A stretch of DNA of 64,000 nt from Lactiplantibacillus mudanjiangensis (GCF_005405385.1 NZ_BJDY01000004.1:1-64000), one strand, 5' to 3'; positions 24,160-33,137 are shown, counted from the first letter of the stretch. Notes: generated from the letters alone by a model not told the origin. A program made the numbers and translations.

Positions 24160-26256
24160 ATGGATATAGCAGTTTTAAAAGTTCAGAAATGGTTGAACAA
24201 AACCTATGGGGATGTTCCTAAATTTGGTAGCGTTCCAGAAGATGGTCATACGGGGTGGGCAACTATTTATGGTCTTCGTAAAGGTCTTCAGTATGAGTTT
24301 GGCATTTCCGAACTTGATGACGGATTTGGAGATTTAACTATTGCAGCTTGTAATGAAAATGTAGGTGTTTTAGGAATTGGCTATTCTGGTAATATCGCTA
24401 TGCTGATTCAAGGTGCATTTTGGTGTAAGGGTATTTCGCCAAATGATTTTTCACGGAAATATACAGAAGATACGGTCGATGCAGTTAAACAATTACAAGC
24501 CAATGCGGGGATTACACCTGATGGCTCTATGACAACTAATTTAATGAGAGCTTTATTCGATATGAGTGCATTTACACTAGTATCTAATGGTGATCAGGTA
24601 GTTCGAGATATGCAACAGTGGTTGAATGCTAATTATGAGCATTATATTGGTCTTCGGCCTTGTGATGGTATTTATCAACGTGATACTAATCAGGCCTTGA
24701 TTTATGCATTGCAAGTATTGTCAGGAGTTTCAACACCTAATGGTAATTATGGTAGCCAGACAATTCAAAAAACGCCGACTATTGTTGAAGGCGTTACTGG
24801 TGATATTGTCAAATTAATTCAATATGGATTATACGTCAATAACTTTTATAAAGATGGGGCCATTGATGGCTATTACTCACCAGAAGTTGCTGATGAAGTT
24901 TTAAAATTTCGTCATTTTATGAGATTACCCGAATATAATGGGATTGCAGATATGCGAGTTATCAAGGGATTGCTTACCAGTAATGGAGATACATCTCGTG
25001 ATTCGGTTGCATTCGATTGTGCAACGCAGTTGACAGATGTTAAGATGATTTCTCGTCTATATAATGCTGGATTTTCAATCGTTGGACGTTATTTAACCGG
25101 AACTGTTGGCCAAGATGATAATGAAAAAAATAAATATTTAACGTCTGATGAAGTTTCCAAGTTAACTAGCAACGGTTTTTCGATTTTTCCGATTTATGAA
25201 GATGGAGGCTATAGAGAAGCATATTTTACGGCCAAACAAGGGAATGAAGATGCGTATATTGCAGCTAATGCTGCACGCGATTTGGGATTCCCTGATGGAA
25301 CGATTATTTACTTTGCCGCTGATTTTGATTTACAAGATGGAGATATTGATGGTACGGTGATGGCGTATATGGCAGCTGTTAAAAACGCTCTGGAACCGCT
25401 GGGATATATTACTGGTATGTACGGAACTCGTAATATGTGTCGTCATGCAGCATCAAAAGTGGGTATTGATCGATTCTTTGTTGCAAATATGTCATATGGT
25501 TGGTCTGGAAATTTAGGTTTTCCGATGCCAGATGGTTGGTGCTTTGATCAGTTTGTAGAGTATACTACTGGCTCTGGAGTCGATATTGACCAAGATGCGG
25601 CTTCCTACCTAGATCCAGGACAAAAACATTTTGAAGAAACTGGCATTACAGCCGAAGATGCTTTGAATGAAATCAAAGGGTCACTTGATATAAAGCTAGG
25701 AGTTCCGTACACGACAGCCTACGGTCCATTTAAAGTTAAATGGTTAGCAGCGCAAGATATTGCTGAGGGTGATAGTAATTCGACATTTACCATTTCTAAT
25801 TATCAGTTGCCACAGGCTAAAATTCGTGATTGGTTAACAGATCAATTCAGCGCTGATGAGTATAATATAAAACAATCCGTTGATACGGTAATGAATGGAT
25901 TGAATAAGATGAGCCTAACAACACAGATAAAAAAAGGTAAGGTATCGGTTAGTTATGGTGTATCAAGTGATGGAATTTTTACTATTTCGATGACTTATTA
26001 TGTATATTCAGTTAAAAAAGGTAATCTAAAGGAAACATTATCTATGACATTGTCATTAAGCTTTTCTAATAATGATATCGATTGGCCAGACGGTCTAACA
26101 AATGTGTTACAAACTGTTTCGAAAGGGGCAGAAATTGCTATTATTGCTGGGGGAGTGGTAATTGCCGTTATTTTTGGAGGGGAACTGGTCGGTGCAGCAA
26201 CGGGTATCGTTGAGATATTTTTAAATACTCTGAGAGCAATTCTGATTGCTGTTTAA
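24160..26256 (+). CDS. Large signal-less peptidoglycan-binding/DUF1906 protein with hydrophobic C-terminal tail
   Basis: 698 residues. Residues 1-275 hold about four peptidoglycan-binding-like helical modules (for example DTVDAVKQLQANAGITPDG). About 285-495 is a DUF1906 glycoside-hydrolase-like TIM-barrel domain (FDCATQLTDVKM, FSIVGRYLTG, IYFAADFD, GMYGTRN). About 500-650 is a unique region. The last 43 residues or so are strongly hydrophobic and glycine-rich. No signal peptide, so export must use lysis or the divergent holin. ATG at 24160 is chosen because TAGGAG sits 11 bases before it. It could be a wall hydrolase, a secreted toxin or a phage-derived lysin. Confidence 0.75.
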   Translation: MDIAVLKVQKWLNKTYGDVPKFGSVPEDGHTGWATIYGLRKGLQYEFGISELDDGFGDLTIAACNENVGVLGIGYSGNIAMLIQGAFWCKGISPNDFSRKYTEDTVDAVKQLQANAGITPDGSMTTNLMRALFDMSAFTLVSNGDQVVRDMQQWLNANYEHYIGLRPCDGIYQRDTNQALIYALQVLSGVSTPNGNYGSQTIQKTPTIVEGVTGDIVKLIQYGLYVNNFYKDGAIDGYYSPEVADEVLKFRHFMRLPEYNGIADMRVIKGLLTSNGDTSRDSVAFDCATQLTDVKMISRLYNAGFSIVGRYLTGTVGQDDNEKNKYLTSDEVSKLTSNGFSIFPIYEDGGYREAYFTAKQGNEDAYIAANAARDLGFPDGTIIYFAADFDLQDGDIDGTVMAYMAAVKNALEPLGYITGMYGTRNMCRHAASKVGIDRFFVANMSYGWSGNLGFPMPDGWCFDQFVEYTTGSGVDIDQDAASYLDPGQKHFEETGITAEDALNEIKGSLDIKLGVPYTTAYGPFKVKWLAAQDIAEGDSNSTFTISNYQLPQAKIRDWLTDQFSADEYNIKQSVDTVMNGLNKMSLTTQIKKGKVSVSYGVSSDGIFTISMTYYVYSVKKGNLKETLSMTLSLSFSNNDIDWPDGLTNVLQTVSKGAEIAIIAGGVVIAVIFGGELVGAATGIVEIFLNTLRAILIAV

Positions 26257-26286
26257 TATTTACAAAAAAATCAATTTTAAGTGAAA

Positions 26287-26334
26287 GATCCCCTACAAGA
26301 GTTAAGTAAATTAATTCTTGTAGGGGATCTTTTT
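26287..26334. terminator. Bidirectional terminator
   Basis: Stem GATCCCCTACAAGA / TCTTGTAGGGGATC, flanked by T/A runs, between the converging 698-residue protein gene and the membrane protein gene. Confidence 0.9.
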
Positions 26335-26863
26335 AGTTAGCGAAAACTAAGTCTTGTACGTGAAGAAAGTATAGGATGCCTAAAAAGTCTAACATGAGAC
26401 AAAAGTATAACAAGCCGACCTGATTTCGTATTCTTTGAGTTACATGAAACGCTTTTGGTGACAATAAAATGATTGTGGGATCATTAGCTTTTTTCCAATA
26501 ATCATAAAAGATCCTTTGAAAAAATAGTTGATCAAGGGCTATTAATGGACAATACCCCAGCATGATAATAAGGGCATTCGAGATGTTTATGAATAAGTTA
26601 ATTAAGACTGCATATATAATGATAGATTCAAGAAAGTGTAAAAAAATAGCTAGACGGATTCTAATTGAGTGAGTATTTTTGAACATAGTGATCAGCCTAT
26701 TGCGTTCAATTTTTGCCTTTGACCTTAGATTGGATTTGGTTGGGACCTGTGCTCCTGTATCAGACACAGCGTTAATCAATAGAATCCTTTTGTAAACGTT
26801 GATGAGGATAATAGATGTTGTTAGGGGTAGTACAACGAGTAATAAAACAAATATAAAAATCAT
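26333..26863 (-). CDS. Membrane protein, converging with the DUF1906 gene
   Basis: 176 residues with about four membrane segments (around 4-22, 67-88, 92-110 and 150-170). The ATG follows a strong AGGAGGTG site; an in-frame codon further upstream is less likely. No family recognised. It sits tail-to-tail with the signal-less wall-binding protein gene, a position where an immunity or accessory protein would be plausible but unproven. The 26864-27428 gap upstream carries the duplicated promoter region at 27306. Confidence 0.65.
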   Translation of the reverse strand: MIFIFVLLLVVLPLTTSIILINVYKRILLINAVSDTGAQVPTKSNLRSKAKIERNRLITMFKNTHSIRIRLAIFLHFLESIIIYAVLINLFINISNALIIMLGYCPLIALDQLFFQRIFYDYWKKANDPTIILLSPKAFHVTQRIRNQVGLLYFCLMLDFLGILYFLHVQDLVFAN

Positions 26864-27305
26864 TTCACACCTCCTATTTACCAAGTATACACATGAACCA
26901 CTACGATAGACAATAAAAGGCTATCTCACTGTTAAGCAAGTATACGAAGACATAATAATTATTATGAAATGTTGTACTGCTAAATTAATTAAAAAGAATC
27001 AATTATTGACACGATCATTGTTACGTTGGTGTTTGAGGATGTAGATACGCATGAGAGCTGGAGGCATTGCGTAAATTGGTTCATGGTATATTATTTAGAA
27101 AATTATGGGGTGATTAAAAGACGGTTTCATAGTTAAATGATCGTTATTTAATGTTAAAAATTTAGTTATAGCAGGATTTGAAAATTGATGAAAATGAATA
27201 TTGTTATAACATTATTGAGTGCTATACCGTGCATAACTAGGACGAAAAGAACTTAAATCAGAAAGGTGTTTTTTAATCTATGAATATGTGTGTATTCTAG
27301 TGTTC

Positions 27306-27335
27306 TTGTTGACTATGAATTCATTAGGTTATACT
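27306..27335 (+). promoter_or_regulatory. Duplicated promoter of the paralogous permease gene
   Basis: TTGTTG, 18-bp spacer, TATACT, matching the promoter at 18047. A 7-bp inverted repeat TTAGGTT/GACCTAA lies just downstream (near 27382). About 200 bases of upstream sequence resemble the region before the secreted-protein operon. Confidence 0.6.
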
Positions 27336-27428
27336 CGAATTGGTATTTATAGTACGGCTTTTTATAGAAAAGGGTGATGGGTTAGGTTTGACCTAATACT
27401 AATAATTTTCATGAAGGGTGTAAAGAAC

Positions 27429-28163
27429 ATGCGGATTAAGAGCACCGTAAAATTGGGCTATTCAACGATCAGTGCAATTATAAAACAAGACTGGCCGCTT
27501 GCTGTACTGGCGATACTCTTTCTTAGTGGATTTGTAAATGTACATAAAGTCTTACCACCGATGCTTAACTTCATCAATAACAGTGGTCAAAGACTGAATT
27601 ATATCATGATTATTATTCCATTCTTTTGTTTTTGGTATGCACGGAACATGAGGCAACTTGATCATTTAGTTAAACTACATTTAATTCAGCGGCGTACATA
27701 TATTGCAATAATGGTAGTCAATGCATTTGTGCAGTCGTTGTTATATAGCATGCTTATTGGGATAGCCATCTTTTTAATGGTGGGGCTTCGACAAGGCGCG
27801 ACGATACTTTTTTTCTTTTTACCAATTAATCTTCGTTTAGTAACGATTTGGATCTTGTCGTTGTCATGGCTTTTAATGTTAATCTCAATTATTATGACTT
27901 GTCTGTATCAGTTCGTTAAAAGAGCTACTTTCATTGCAATAGTCAGTGTTTTAATGGTTGTTGGTGATGGCCTAGCAAGCTACTTCTTGGGGCAAAAATT
28001 ATTGGTCTCGCGATTGCCATCGCCATCAACTCTTGGCAAGTTTGTAAATGGCGGTTTAGTCGACTTTGGCATAATGATTGCTAAGTTGATAATAATAGCA
28101 ATCATTATTTTAAGTGCTGTGGTTGCTTGCAAGACGTGGCCAGTTGAAGTTGAAGAAAGGTAA
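27429..28163 (+). CDS. Paralogue of ABC-operon permease 2, standing alone
   Basis: 244 residues. Close paralogue of the protein encoded at 19619 (HKVLPPMLNFINNSG, IIIPFFCFWYA, TCLYQFVK, LLVSRLPSPS). AAGGGTG precedes the chosen ATG. Here no ATPase, secreted protein or other permease accompanies it, although the promoter region of the full operon is conserved. It is either a remnant of a duplicated operon or a spare subunit used by the intact complex. Confidence 0.75.
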   Translation: MRIKSTVKLGYSTISAIIKQDWPLAVLAILFLSGFVNVHKVLPPMLNFINNSGQRLNYIMIIIPFFCFWYARNMRQLDHLVKLHLIQRRTYIAIMVVNAFVQSLLYSMLIGIAIFLMVGLRQGATILFFFLPINLRLVTIWILSLSWLLMLISIIMTCLYQFVKRATFIAIVSVLMVVGDGLASYFLGQKLLVSRLPSPSTLGKFVNGGLVDFGIMIAKLIIIAIIILSAVVACKTWPVEVEER

Positions 28164-28221
28164 TAGCGCATTAAAGTTTGGTTATGAATCGCCTCATTAG
28201 GATTGGGACTGATCAGACTAG

Positions 28222-28497
28222 CTAGTCATTTAAACGATGCCAATCAGCTGCTGAAAGTGTCTTAATGCTTACACTTTTCAACTGATCGATTGACTTGTTT
28301 AGTGCTTGACGATTTTCTTCTGATTCTAGTAGATATAAAGTCTCTTCCCAAGAACGAAATTCATCTTCGGACATGATAACCACATTTTCGCTATTGGGTT
28401 TAGTGATGATCACCTGATCGTTAAATTCAACAATATCATCTGTCAACTTATTGAGATGATGACGAGCATTATCAAGATTAGTCGTAATCGTGGTCAT
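28222..28497 (-). CDS. Phd/YefM-type antitoxin, apparently without a toxin
   Basis: 91 residues with the Phd/YefM N-terminal fold (TTNLDNARHHLNKLTDDIVEFNDQVIITKPNSENVVIMSEDEF). AAGGAGGG precedes the ATG. In normal loci a YoeB/RelE-type toxin gene follows at once, but downstream of it are only 58 bases and then a converging gene. Upstream in the same transcript is a 127-residue membrane protein. It may be an orphan antitoxin or a repressor of its own transcript. Confidence 0.8.
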   Translation of the reverse strand: MTTITTNLDNARHHLNKLTDDIVEFNDQVIITKPNSENVVIMSEDEFRSWEETLYLLESEENRQALNKSIDQLKSVSIKTLSAADWHRLND

Positions 28498-28509
28498 TGG
28501 AATCCCTCC

Positions 28510-28893
28510 TTATTGAACTTCAATGCGTTTAATTTTCCAAGTATAGCCGCCAACATGTGTGATATAAACATCAACGCCGCGCGTATTAAGGATAGTTGTA
28601 TAGCCATCCCAATGATTGAGTTGCATTTGGTAGTCAGAAGTATCTTTAACTTTAGTTGTGGCGGTCGTGTTTTTTAGGAATCGGTACGTTTTAGGATTAG
28701 CGGCTAGCTTTTTCATCGTGATGTGATTTTGAGAGCTTAGTAGCTGATTCATTTCGGCTGTCACGATGCGCGAGAGGTGGACATCCGAAGTCATGTATTC
28801 GCGATAGCCCCAGATGCCGCCAGTTATCAAAAAAAAGATAACGATCAGTACTATTATGATGCGGATGGTAATTCGATTAGCCCGGTCACTCAT
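28510..28893 (-). CDS. Membrane-anchored protein upstream of the orphan antitoxin
   Basis: 127 residues: one N-terminal membrane segment (about 10-30) and an outer domain of about 95 residues ending GVDVYITHVGGYTWKIKRIEVQ. Ribosome site AGAGGCTG. It ends 12 bases before the YefM-type gene, so both are probably cotranscribed. No family recognised. Confidence 0.65.
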   Translation of the reverse strand: MSDRANRITIRIIIVLIVIFFLITGGIWGYREYMTSDVHLSRIVTAEMNQLLSSQNHITMKKLAANPKTYRFLKNTTATTKVKDTSDYQMQLNHWDGYTTILNTRGVDVYITHVGGYTWKIKRIEVQ

Positions 28894-29005
28894 TTTTCAG
28901 CCTCTTTTTTTAGGATTTATCTATAAAATAACACACATCAACCACGAGTTGATATGATTAATGAGCTTGTCGACAAATTATGGGTGTATATTATTAATTG
29001 TAAGG

Positions 29006-29015
29006 GGTTACATAA
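29006..29015 (+). promoter_or_regulatory. GGTTACATAA motif, site 1
   Basis: Exact 10-mer about 14 bases after a TATATT -10-like box, in the leader of the CPBP protease gene. Sites 2 and 3 (29868-29877 and 30250-30259) occupy the same position before the next two genes, suggesting a shared operator or RNA element. Confidence 0.5.
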
Positions 29016-29065
29016 AGCGGTGAATAAAGCATTATCTTAATTGTGATGCGAGGGGGATTTTAAAG

Positions 29066-29821
29066 ATGTTAAGTAAGAAAAAAAGTTGGTTGGGAATCAT
29101 CGTATTTTTTGCTTTGGTACCGTTGGGGTTACTTGTTGTGCCATATTTAATTGCCTGGGCTGTACCGGAACGATTTGGTCAGTTGGCTTGCGATTGTGTG
29201 ATTATCTTACTGGCATATGGGTTAAATCAACGTTATTGGCATGTACCGATTCATTTCTTTTCAAGGCATAAGCCGGTAGGACAGCTAGTTCAACTATTAC
29301 CGGCGTTAATTTACTTTACGATCATGAAGCTGCCCAGTTGGTCGACGATGGCGTTCAATAAAGTGACGATCTTGATTTTATTGACGGTAATGATGATCGC
29401 TGTGGCAGAAGAAATCATCTGTCGTGGATTACTGATTCCGCTGGGATTAACGGTTGCTGGTGGTCGGCCATTTGTAGCGGTCTTGATAAGTAGTTTGGCT
29501 TTTGGTCTAGTTCATGTTGTTAATCTAGCACACGGCTCCCTTAACACAGTTATGATTCAAGTAATCTTTGTTTTTGCATCGGGAATGCTGTGGGGTGCGG
29601 TGTATTTGAAGACGCACAATTTATTATTAACGATCATACTACATTTCCTAGATGATTTACCGGTGGTCGTGGGTAGTCAACAGTCGAATATCGCAACTTT
29701 GAACAGTTCACAGGTTCAAATAATGGTTATGATTGTATTGGGCATAGCAGTGATCGCTTGTGGGGTTGTCTTTTTTCAGGTTCATTCATTTCACTATCAT
29801 GGTAAAAAGTTACCGCAATAA
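29066..29821 (+). CDS. CPBP-family intramembrane metalloprotease
   Basis: 251 residues with about eight membrane segments. CPBP motifs: EExxxR as AVAEEIICRG, FxxxH as FGLVH, and a final HFLDD. Members cleave within membranes and, in lactobacilli, are often tied to bacteriocin self-immunity or processing. Ribosome site GAGGGGG. It sits at the right end of the accessory block, so an immunity role is possible but unproven. Confidence 0.85.
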   Translation: MLSKKKSWLGIIVFFALVPLGLLVVPYLIAWAVPERFGQLACDCVIILLAYGLNQRYWHVPIHFFSRHKPVGQLVQLLPALIYFTIMKLPSWSTMAFNKVTILILLTVMMIAVAEEIICRGLLIPLGLTVAGGRPFVAVLISSLAFGLVHVVNLAHGSLNTVMIQVIFVFASGMLWGAVYLKTHNLLLTIILHFLDDLPVVVGSQQSNIATLNSSQVQIMVMIVLGIAVIACGVVFFQVHSFHYHGKKLPQ

Positions 29822-29825
29822 GTGA

Positions 29826-29855
29826 TTGTTAATTCGCCGAAAAAGCGGCTATAAT
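29826..29855 (+). promoter_or_regulatory. Promoter of the 68-residue membrane protein gene
   Basis: TTGTTA, 18-bp spacer, TATAAT, followed 12 bases later by GGTTACATAA (29868-29877). Confidence 0.65.
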
Positions 29856-29903
29856 AATGATATAAAGGGTTACATAAGATTAAAAAGGAAAGCGGGTCAT
29901 CAC

Positions 29904-30110
29904 ATGATTGTAAAATTAGTTGGAATTGCTTGTCTGGCGTTAAGTATCTGGCAGTTTTACGCGGCCAAGAACGCTTTTATGCAAGTTAAACATCACGGTA
30001 ATCAAGGGACGTCAGCGTTTATTGCTTTTGGATTATGGTATGGGTTCTTGTTTGGCATCATTCTCTTATTTGCGGGGATTATGCTGCTATTTTATGGTTT
30101 ACCGTTTTAA
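29904..30110 (+). CDS. Small membrane protein
   Basis: 68 residues with two membrane segments (about 3-18 and 43-66). The start is the ATG of MIVKLVG, downstream of the promoter at 29826; longer in-frame versions would begin within the promoter. No family recognised. A terminator follows at 30127. Confidence 0.6.
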   Translation: MIVKLVGIACLALSIWQFYAAKNAFMQVKHHGNQGTSAFIAFGLWYGFLFGIILLFAGIMLLFYGLPF

Positions 30111-30126
30111 CCCAATACGCTTAATT

Positions 30127-30160
30127 GGTCACGATCAGCAATTAGGATTGTGGCCTTTTT
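30127..30160 (+). terminator. Terminator before manR
   Basis: Stem GGTCACGATC / GATTGTGGCC with TTTTT. Confidence 0.8.
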
Positions 30161-30249
30161 GTCGATCTGGGACTCGAAATAGTGTATCAACAAGTAGTGT
30201 GTTAAACTAGAGCATATCGCAGTGTTTCAATACACTGATACTGTAAAAC

Positions 30250-30259
30250 GGTTACATAA
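30250..30259 (+). promoter_or_regulatory. GGTTACATAA motif, site 3, with nearby dyads
   Basis: Directly before the manR ribosome site. Upstream lie a perfect dyad CAGTGT-N6-ACACTG (30220-30237) and a GTGTATCAA half-site (30182-30190) shared with the palindrome before manL, so manR may be autoregulated. Confidence 0.45.
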
Positions 30260-30273
30260 AAGGAGTGACGGAA

Positions 30274-33129
30274 TTGACACGGAAAGCCCGCATTTATGAA
30301 TATTTGTGTCAGCATGGAGACGCTAATGGCCTCACCACGAAAGCGGTGGCGGAGGCCTTGATGTTAGCTCGTCCCAATGTTAGTAAGGAACTGAATGCGT
30401 TGGTCAGAGACGGTGAGCTACAAAAGCTCGCTGGTCGACCAGTGCGATACGTGCCATTAGATGCCGAAGTTGCACCGGCTGAGATGATGTCTGGACCGGC
30501 AGCATCCACGACGTCACCCATCACGCCGGCAAGACAAGCAGCACCAGTCGCAACAGTGCCTAAGCCCAACTACGATACCCAACATGATTTATTCGATAGC
30601 ATGATTGGCGCGCATGAGAGTGAAAAGAATCAAGTGGAACAAGCTAAAGCGGCGATTCTTTATCCACCGCGTGGGCTTAACACCTTGATCATTGGGCCGA
30701 CTGGTTCCGGGAAAACGTACTTTGCCAACACGATGTATCAGTTTGCGGAATCACAACAGGTCTTAACGAATCCGCAGGGACTAATTACGTTTAACTGTGC
30801 CGATTATGCGCATAATCCAGAGTTGTTAATGTCACATCTATTTGGCTACATCAAAGGGTCATTTACTGGCGCCAATGAAGATAAAGACGGCCTGATTCAA
30901 GAGGCGGATGGCGGCATGTTATTCCTCGATGAAGTCCACCGCTTACCCCCTGAAGGGCAAGAAATGATCTTCTACTTCATGGATCATGGGACTTATTCGC
31001 GTTTAGGGGAAACGGCCAAGAATCATCATGCCAACGTGCGGTTAGTCTGTGCCACCACTGAAGATCCGAAGAGTTCGTTACTCCAGACATTCGTCCGGCG
31101 AATTCCAATTACGATTCAGTTACCAGCCTTTAATGATCGTTCAGCTAAAGAACGGTTGGAACTTTTGAAGGCCCTCTTATCTTTAGAAGCGAATCGCATC
31201 AACAAGCAGATTCGCTTGACCGAAGATGTGGTACAAGCCTTACTTGGTTCGGTCACGTTTGGGAACGTTGGACAATTGAAGTCCAACATTCAGTTAGTCT
31301 GCGCGCAAGGTTTTGTTAATAGCATTGAAAATGACAGTGAAATTGAAATCACGATGGATGATTTACCAGAAAACATCCGGGGCGGTCTCGTAACGGTGGC
31401 CTCAAATCGGCATGAACTCGGTGCCATTTCAGAATTACTCGATCCATTTTTAATTGTGAAACCAAACGATGGTCCAACTCCGATTCGCAATAAGAACGAT
31501 AACTATGAGTTACCTTACAATCTTTACGAGATTATTGGGGACAAAGCGTCTTTGTTACGCCGTGAAGGGCTCGATAAGGAACACATCAATCGTTTTATCA
31601 CGACCGATATTAACTTACATTTGAAGTCATTTTATAAACAGACACAGATGAATGTGTCGCCAGAAAATAAGTTGGCGGAGATTGTCGACCAAGATGTGAT
31701 TGATTTTACCAAGATGGCGCAAACCACGATTCAAGAAATGCTGGGTTACAATTTCAAAGACAACTTTATTTATGCGGTAAGCTTGCATATCAGTTCGTTT
31801 ATCAAACGGATTCAAGCCGGCAAACCGATGCGACAGATGAGTCAAGATATGTTGGCGATGGTGAAAGATTATCCCGCGGAAATTAAAGCCGCTGAGTATT
31901 TGAAGCAGTCATTAGATGAACGCTACCATTTACCGATCCCACAATCAGAAGTGTACTATCTAGCTATTCTATTGATTTCGCTCAAGTCGATGCAACTAGA
32001 TGGTAAGGTTGGCGTTTTAGTCGCGGCCCATGGGATGAGTACCGCATCATCAATGGCTCAAGTGGTCGGGCAATTATTAGATGATTATGATGTCGGTGCG
32101 TTCGACATGCCGCTCGATATGGACCCTAATAGCGCCTATACGCGGGTCAAAGAGCTAGCCATCAAGTTAGATGCTGGCAACGGGGTGTTGATGTTAGTCG
32201 ATATGGGATCGTTGACCACCTTTGGCAAACGGATTGAGGCCGAAACTAAGGTTAAGATTCGGACTATTGATATGGTGACGACCCCGGTTGTCCTAGAAGC
32301 GGTTCGTAAAGCGAGTTTGATTGATAGTAATCTAGACACGATTTACCATGAACTGGTTGGATTCAAAGGGTATTCACGGATTTCACGCAACCTGCCAACT
32401 GAAGCGGAATCGGCGCCAGAAGTGGTTCCAGCTAAAGCGGCTACGGATCAGCGGGCCATCATTGCGATTTGCTCAACAGGTGTGGGGACGGCCGAACGGA
32501 TTAAAACGATTTTGGATAGTTTGTTGGCTCAGAACTTTATTGAAGGGATTACCGTTTTCCCTGTTTCTGTTGTTAATATGGCGGCGCGGTTGGCTCAAAT
32601 CGCCCAGTCTTATCAAATTATTGCGGCGACTGGGATTGCCAAGCCGGATTTAGACGTGCCATTTATCTCGTTAGAAGAGTTATTACAAGGTGGCGGGGAG
32701 AAGTTCATCGATCAACTGGCAACGGGCTTAAATGCGCCGCAGAACAAGTTGACCGACTTACGTGAATTAACGCCTGAACTTTGTGAACGATATCTCGGTG
32801 ATTATTTCACGTTCTTGAATCCACGCAAACTAACCACCTTATTGTGGCAATATAGTGAAGTGATCGGCGAACATTTGGCACAGCCAATGGCTAATGCTTT
32901 TCGGATTGATTTGATCATGCATTTAGCGGGCGCGCTAGAACGGACCGCCATTAAAGATTCGATTACGGCCCCAGCCGAAGAGCTCACGACATTACCAGAT
33001 GCGCCTTGGTATCCAGTCGTTATTGAAGCCAATGACCAAATTACGGCGCAACTACAGCTAGAATTTTCGGCGGCCGAAACGTATTATATTGTGCAATTAT
33101 TGGAATCTCATCAAGCTGAGTTGAAATGA
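30274..33129 (+). CDS. manR: Sigma-54-dependent PTS activator, LevR/ManR family
   Basis: 951 residues from TTG at 30274, spaced 9 from AAAGGAG; a GTG at 30265 abuts the site. Order: N-terminal winged helix (about 5-65), AAA+ domain (about 115-345; Walker A GPTGSGKTY, GSFTGA loop that contacts sigma-54, Walker B GGMLFLDE), first PRD (about 445-555), EIIA-man-like domain (about 575-700; VLVAAHGMS with His), EIIB-like domain with ICSTGVGTAE, and a C-terminal PRD. It remodels sigma-54 polymerase at mannose-PTS promoters under control of PTS phosphorylation. Two matching promoters are in this window (12510 and 33138). Confidence 0.93.
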   Translation: MTRKARIYEYLCQHGDANGLTTKAVAEALMLARPNVSKELNALVRDGELQKLAGRPVRYVPLDAEVAPAEMMSGPAASTTSPITPARQAAPVATVPKPNYDTQHDLFDSMIGAHESEKNQVEQAKAAILYPPRGLNTLIIGPTGSGKTYFANTMYQFAESQQVLTNPQGLITFNCADYAHNPELLMSHLFGYIKGSFTGANEDKDGLIQEADGGMLFLDEVHRLPPEGQEMIFYFMDHGTYSRLGETAKNHHANVRLVCATTEDPKSSLLQTFVRRIPITIQLPAFNDRSAKERLELLKALLSLEANRINKQIRLTEDVVQALLGSVTFGNVGQLKSNIQLVCAQGFVNSIENDSEIEITMDDLPENIRGGLVTVASNRHELGAISELLDPFLIVKPNDGPTPIRNKNDNYELPYNLYEIIGDKASLLRREGLDKEHINRFITTDINLHLKSFYKQTQMNVSPENKLAEIVDQDVIDFTKMAQTTIQEMLGYNFKDNFIYAVSLHISSFIKRIQAGKPMRQMSQDMLAMVKDYPAEIKAAEYLKQSLDERYHLPIPQSEVYYLAILLISLKSMQLDGKVGVLVAAHGMSTASSMAQVVGQLLDDYDVGAFDMPLDMDPNSAYTRVKELAIKLDAGNGVLMLVDMGSLTTFGKRIEAETKVKIRTIDMVTTPVVLEAVRKASLIDSNLDTIYHELVGFKGYSRISRNLPTEAESAPEVVPAKAATDQRAIIAICSTGVGTAERIKTILDSLLAQNFIEGITVFPVSVVNMAARLAQIAQSYQIIAATGIAKPDLDVPFISLEELLQGGGEKFIDQLATGLNAPQNKLTDLRELTPELCERYLGDYFTFLNPRKLTTLLWQYSEVIGEHLAQPMANAFRIDLIMHLAGALERTAIKDSITAPAEELTTLPDAPWYPVVIEANDQITAQLQLEFSAAETYYIVQLLESHQAELK

Positions 33130-33137
33130 TACACTAG

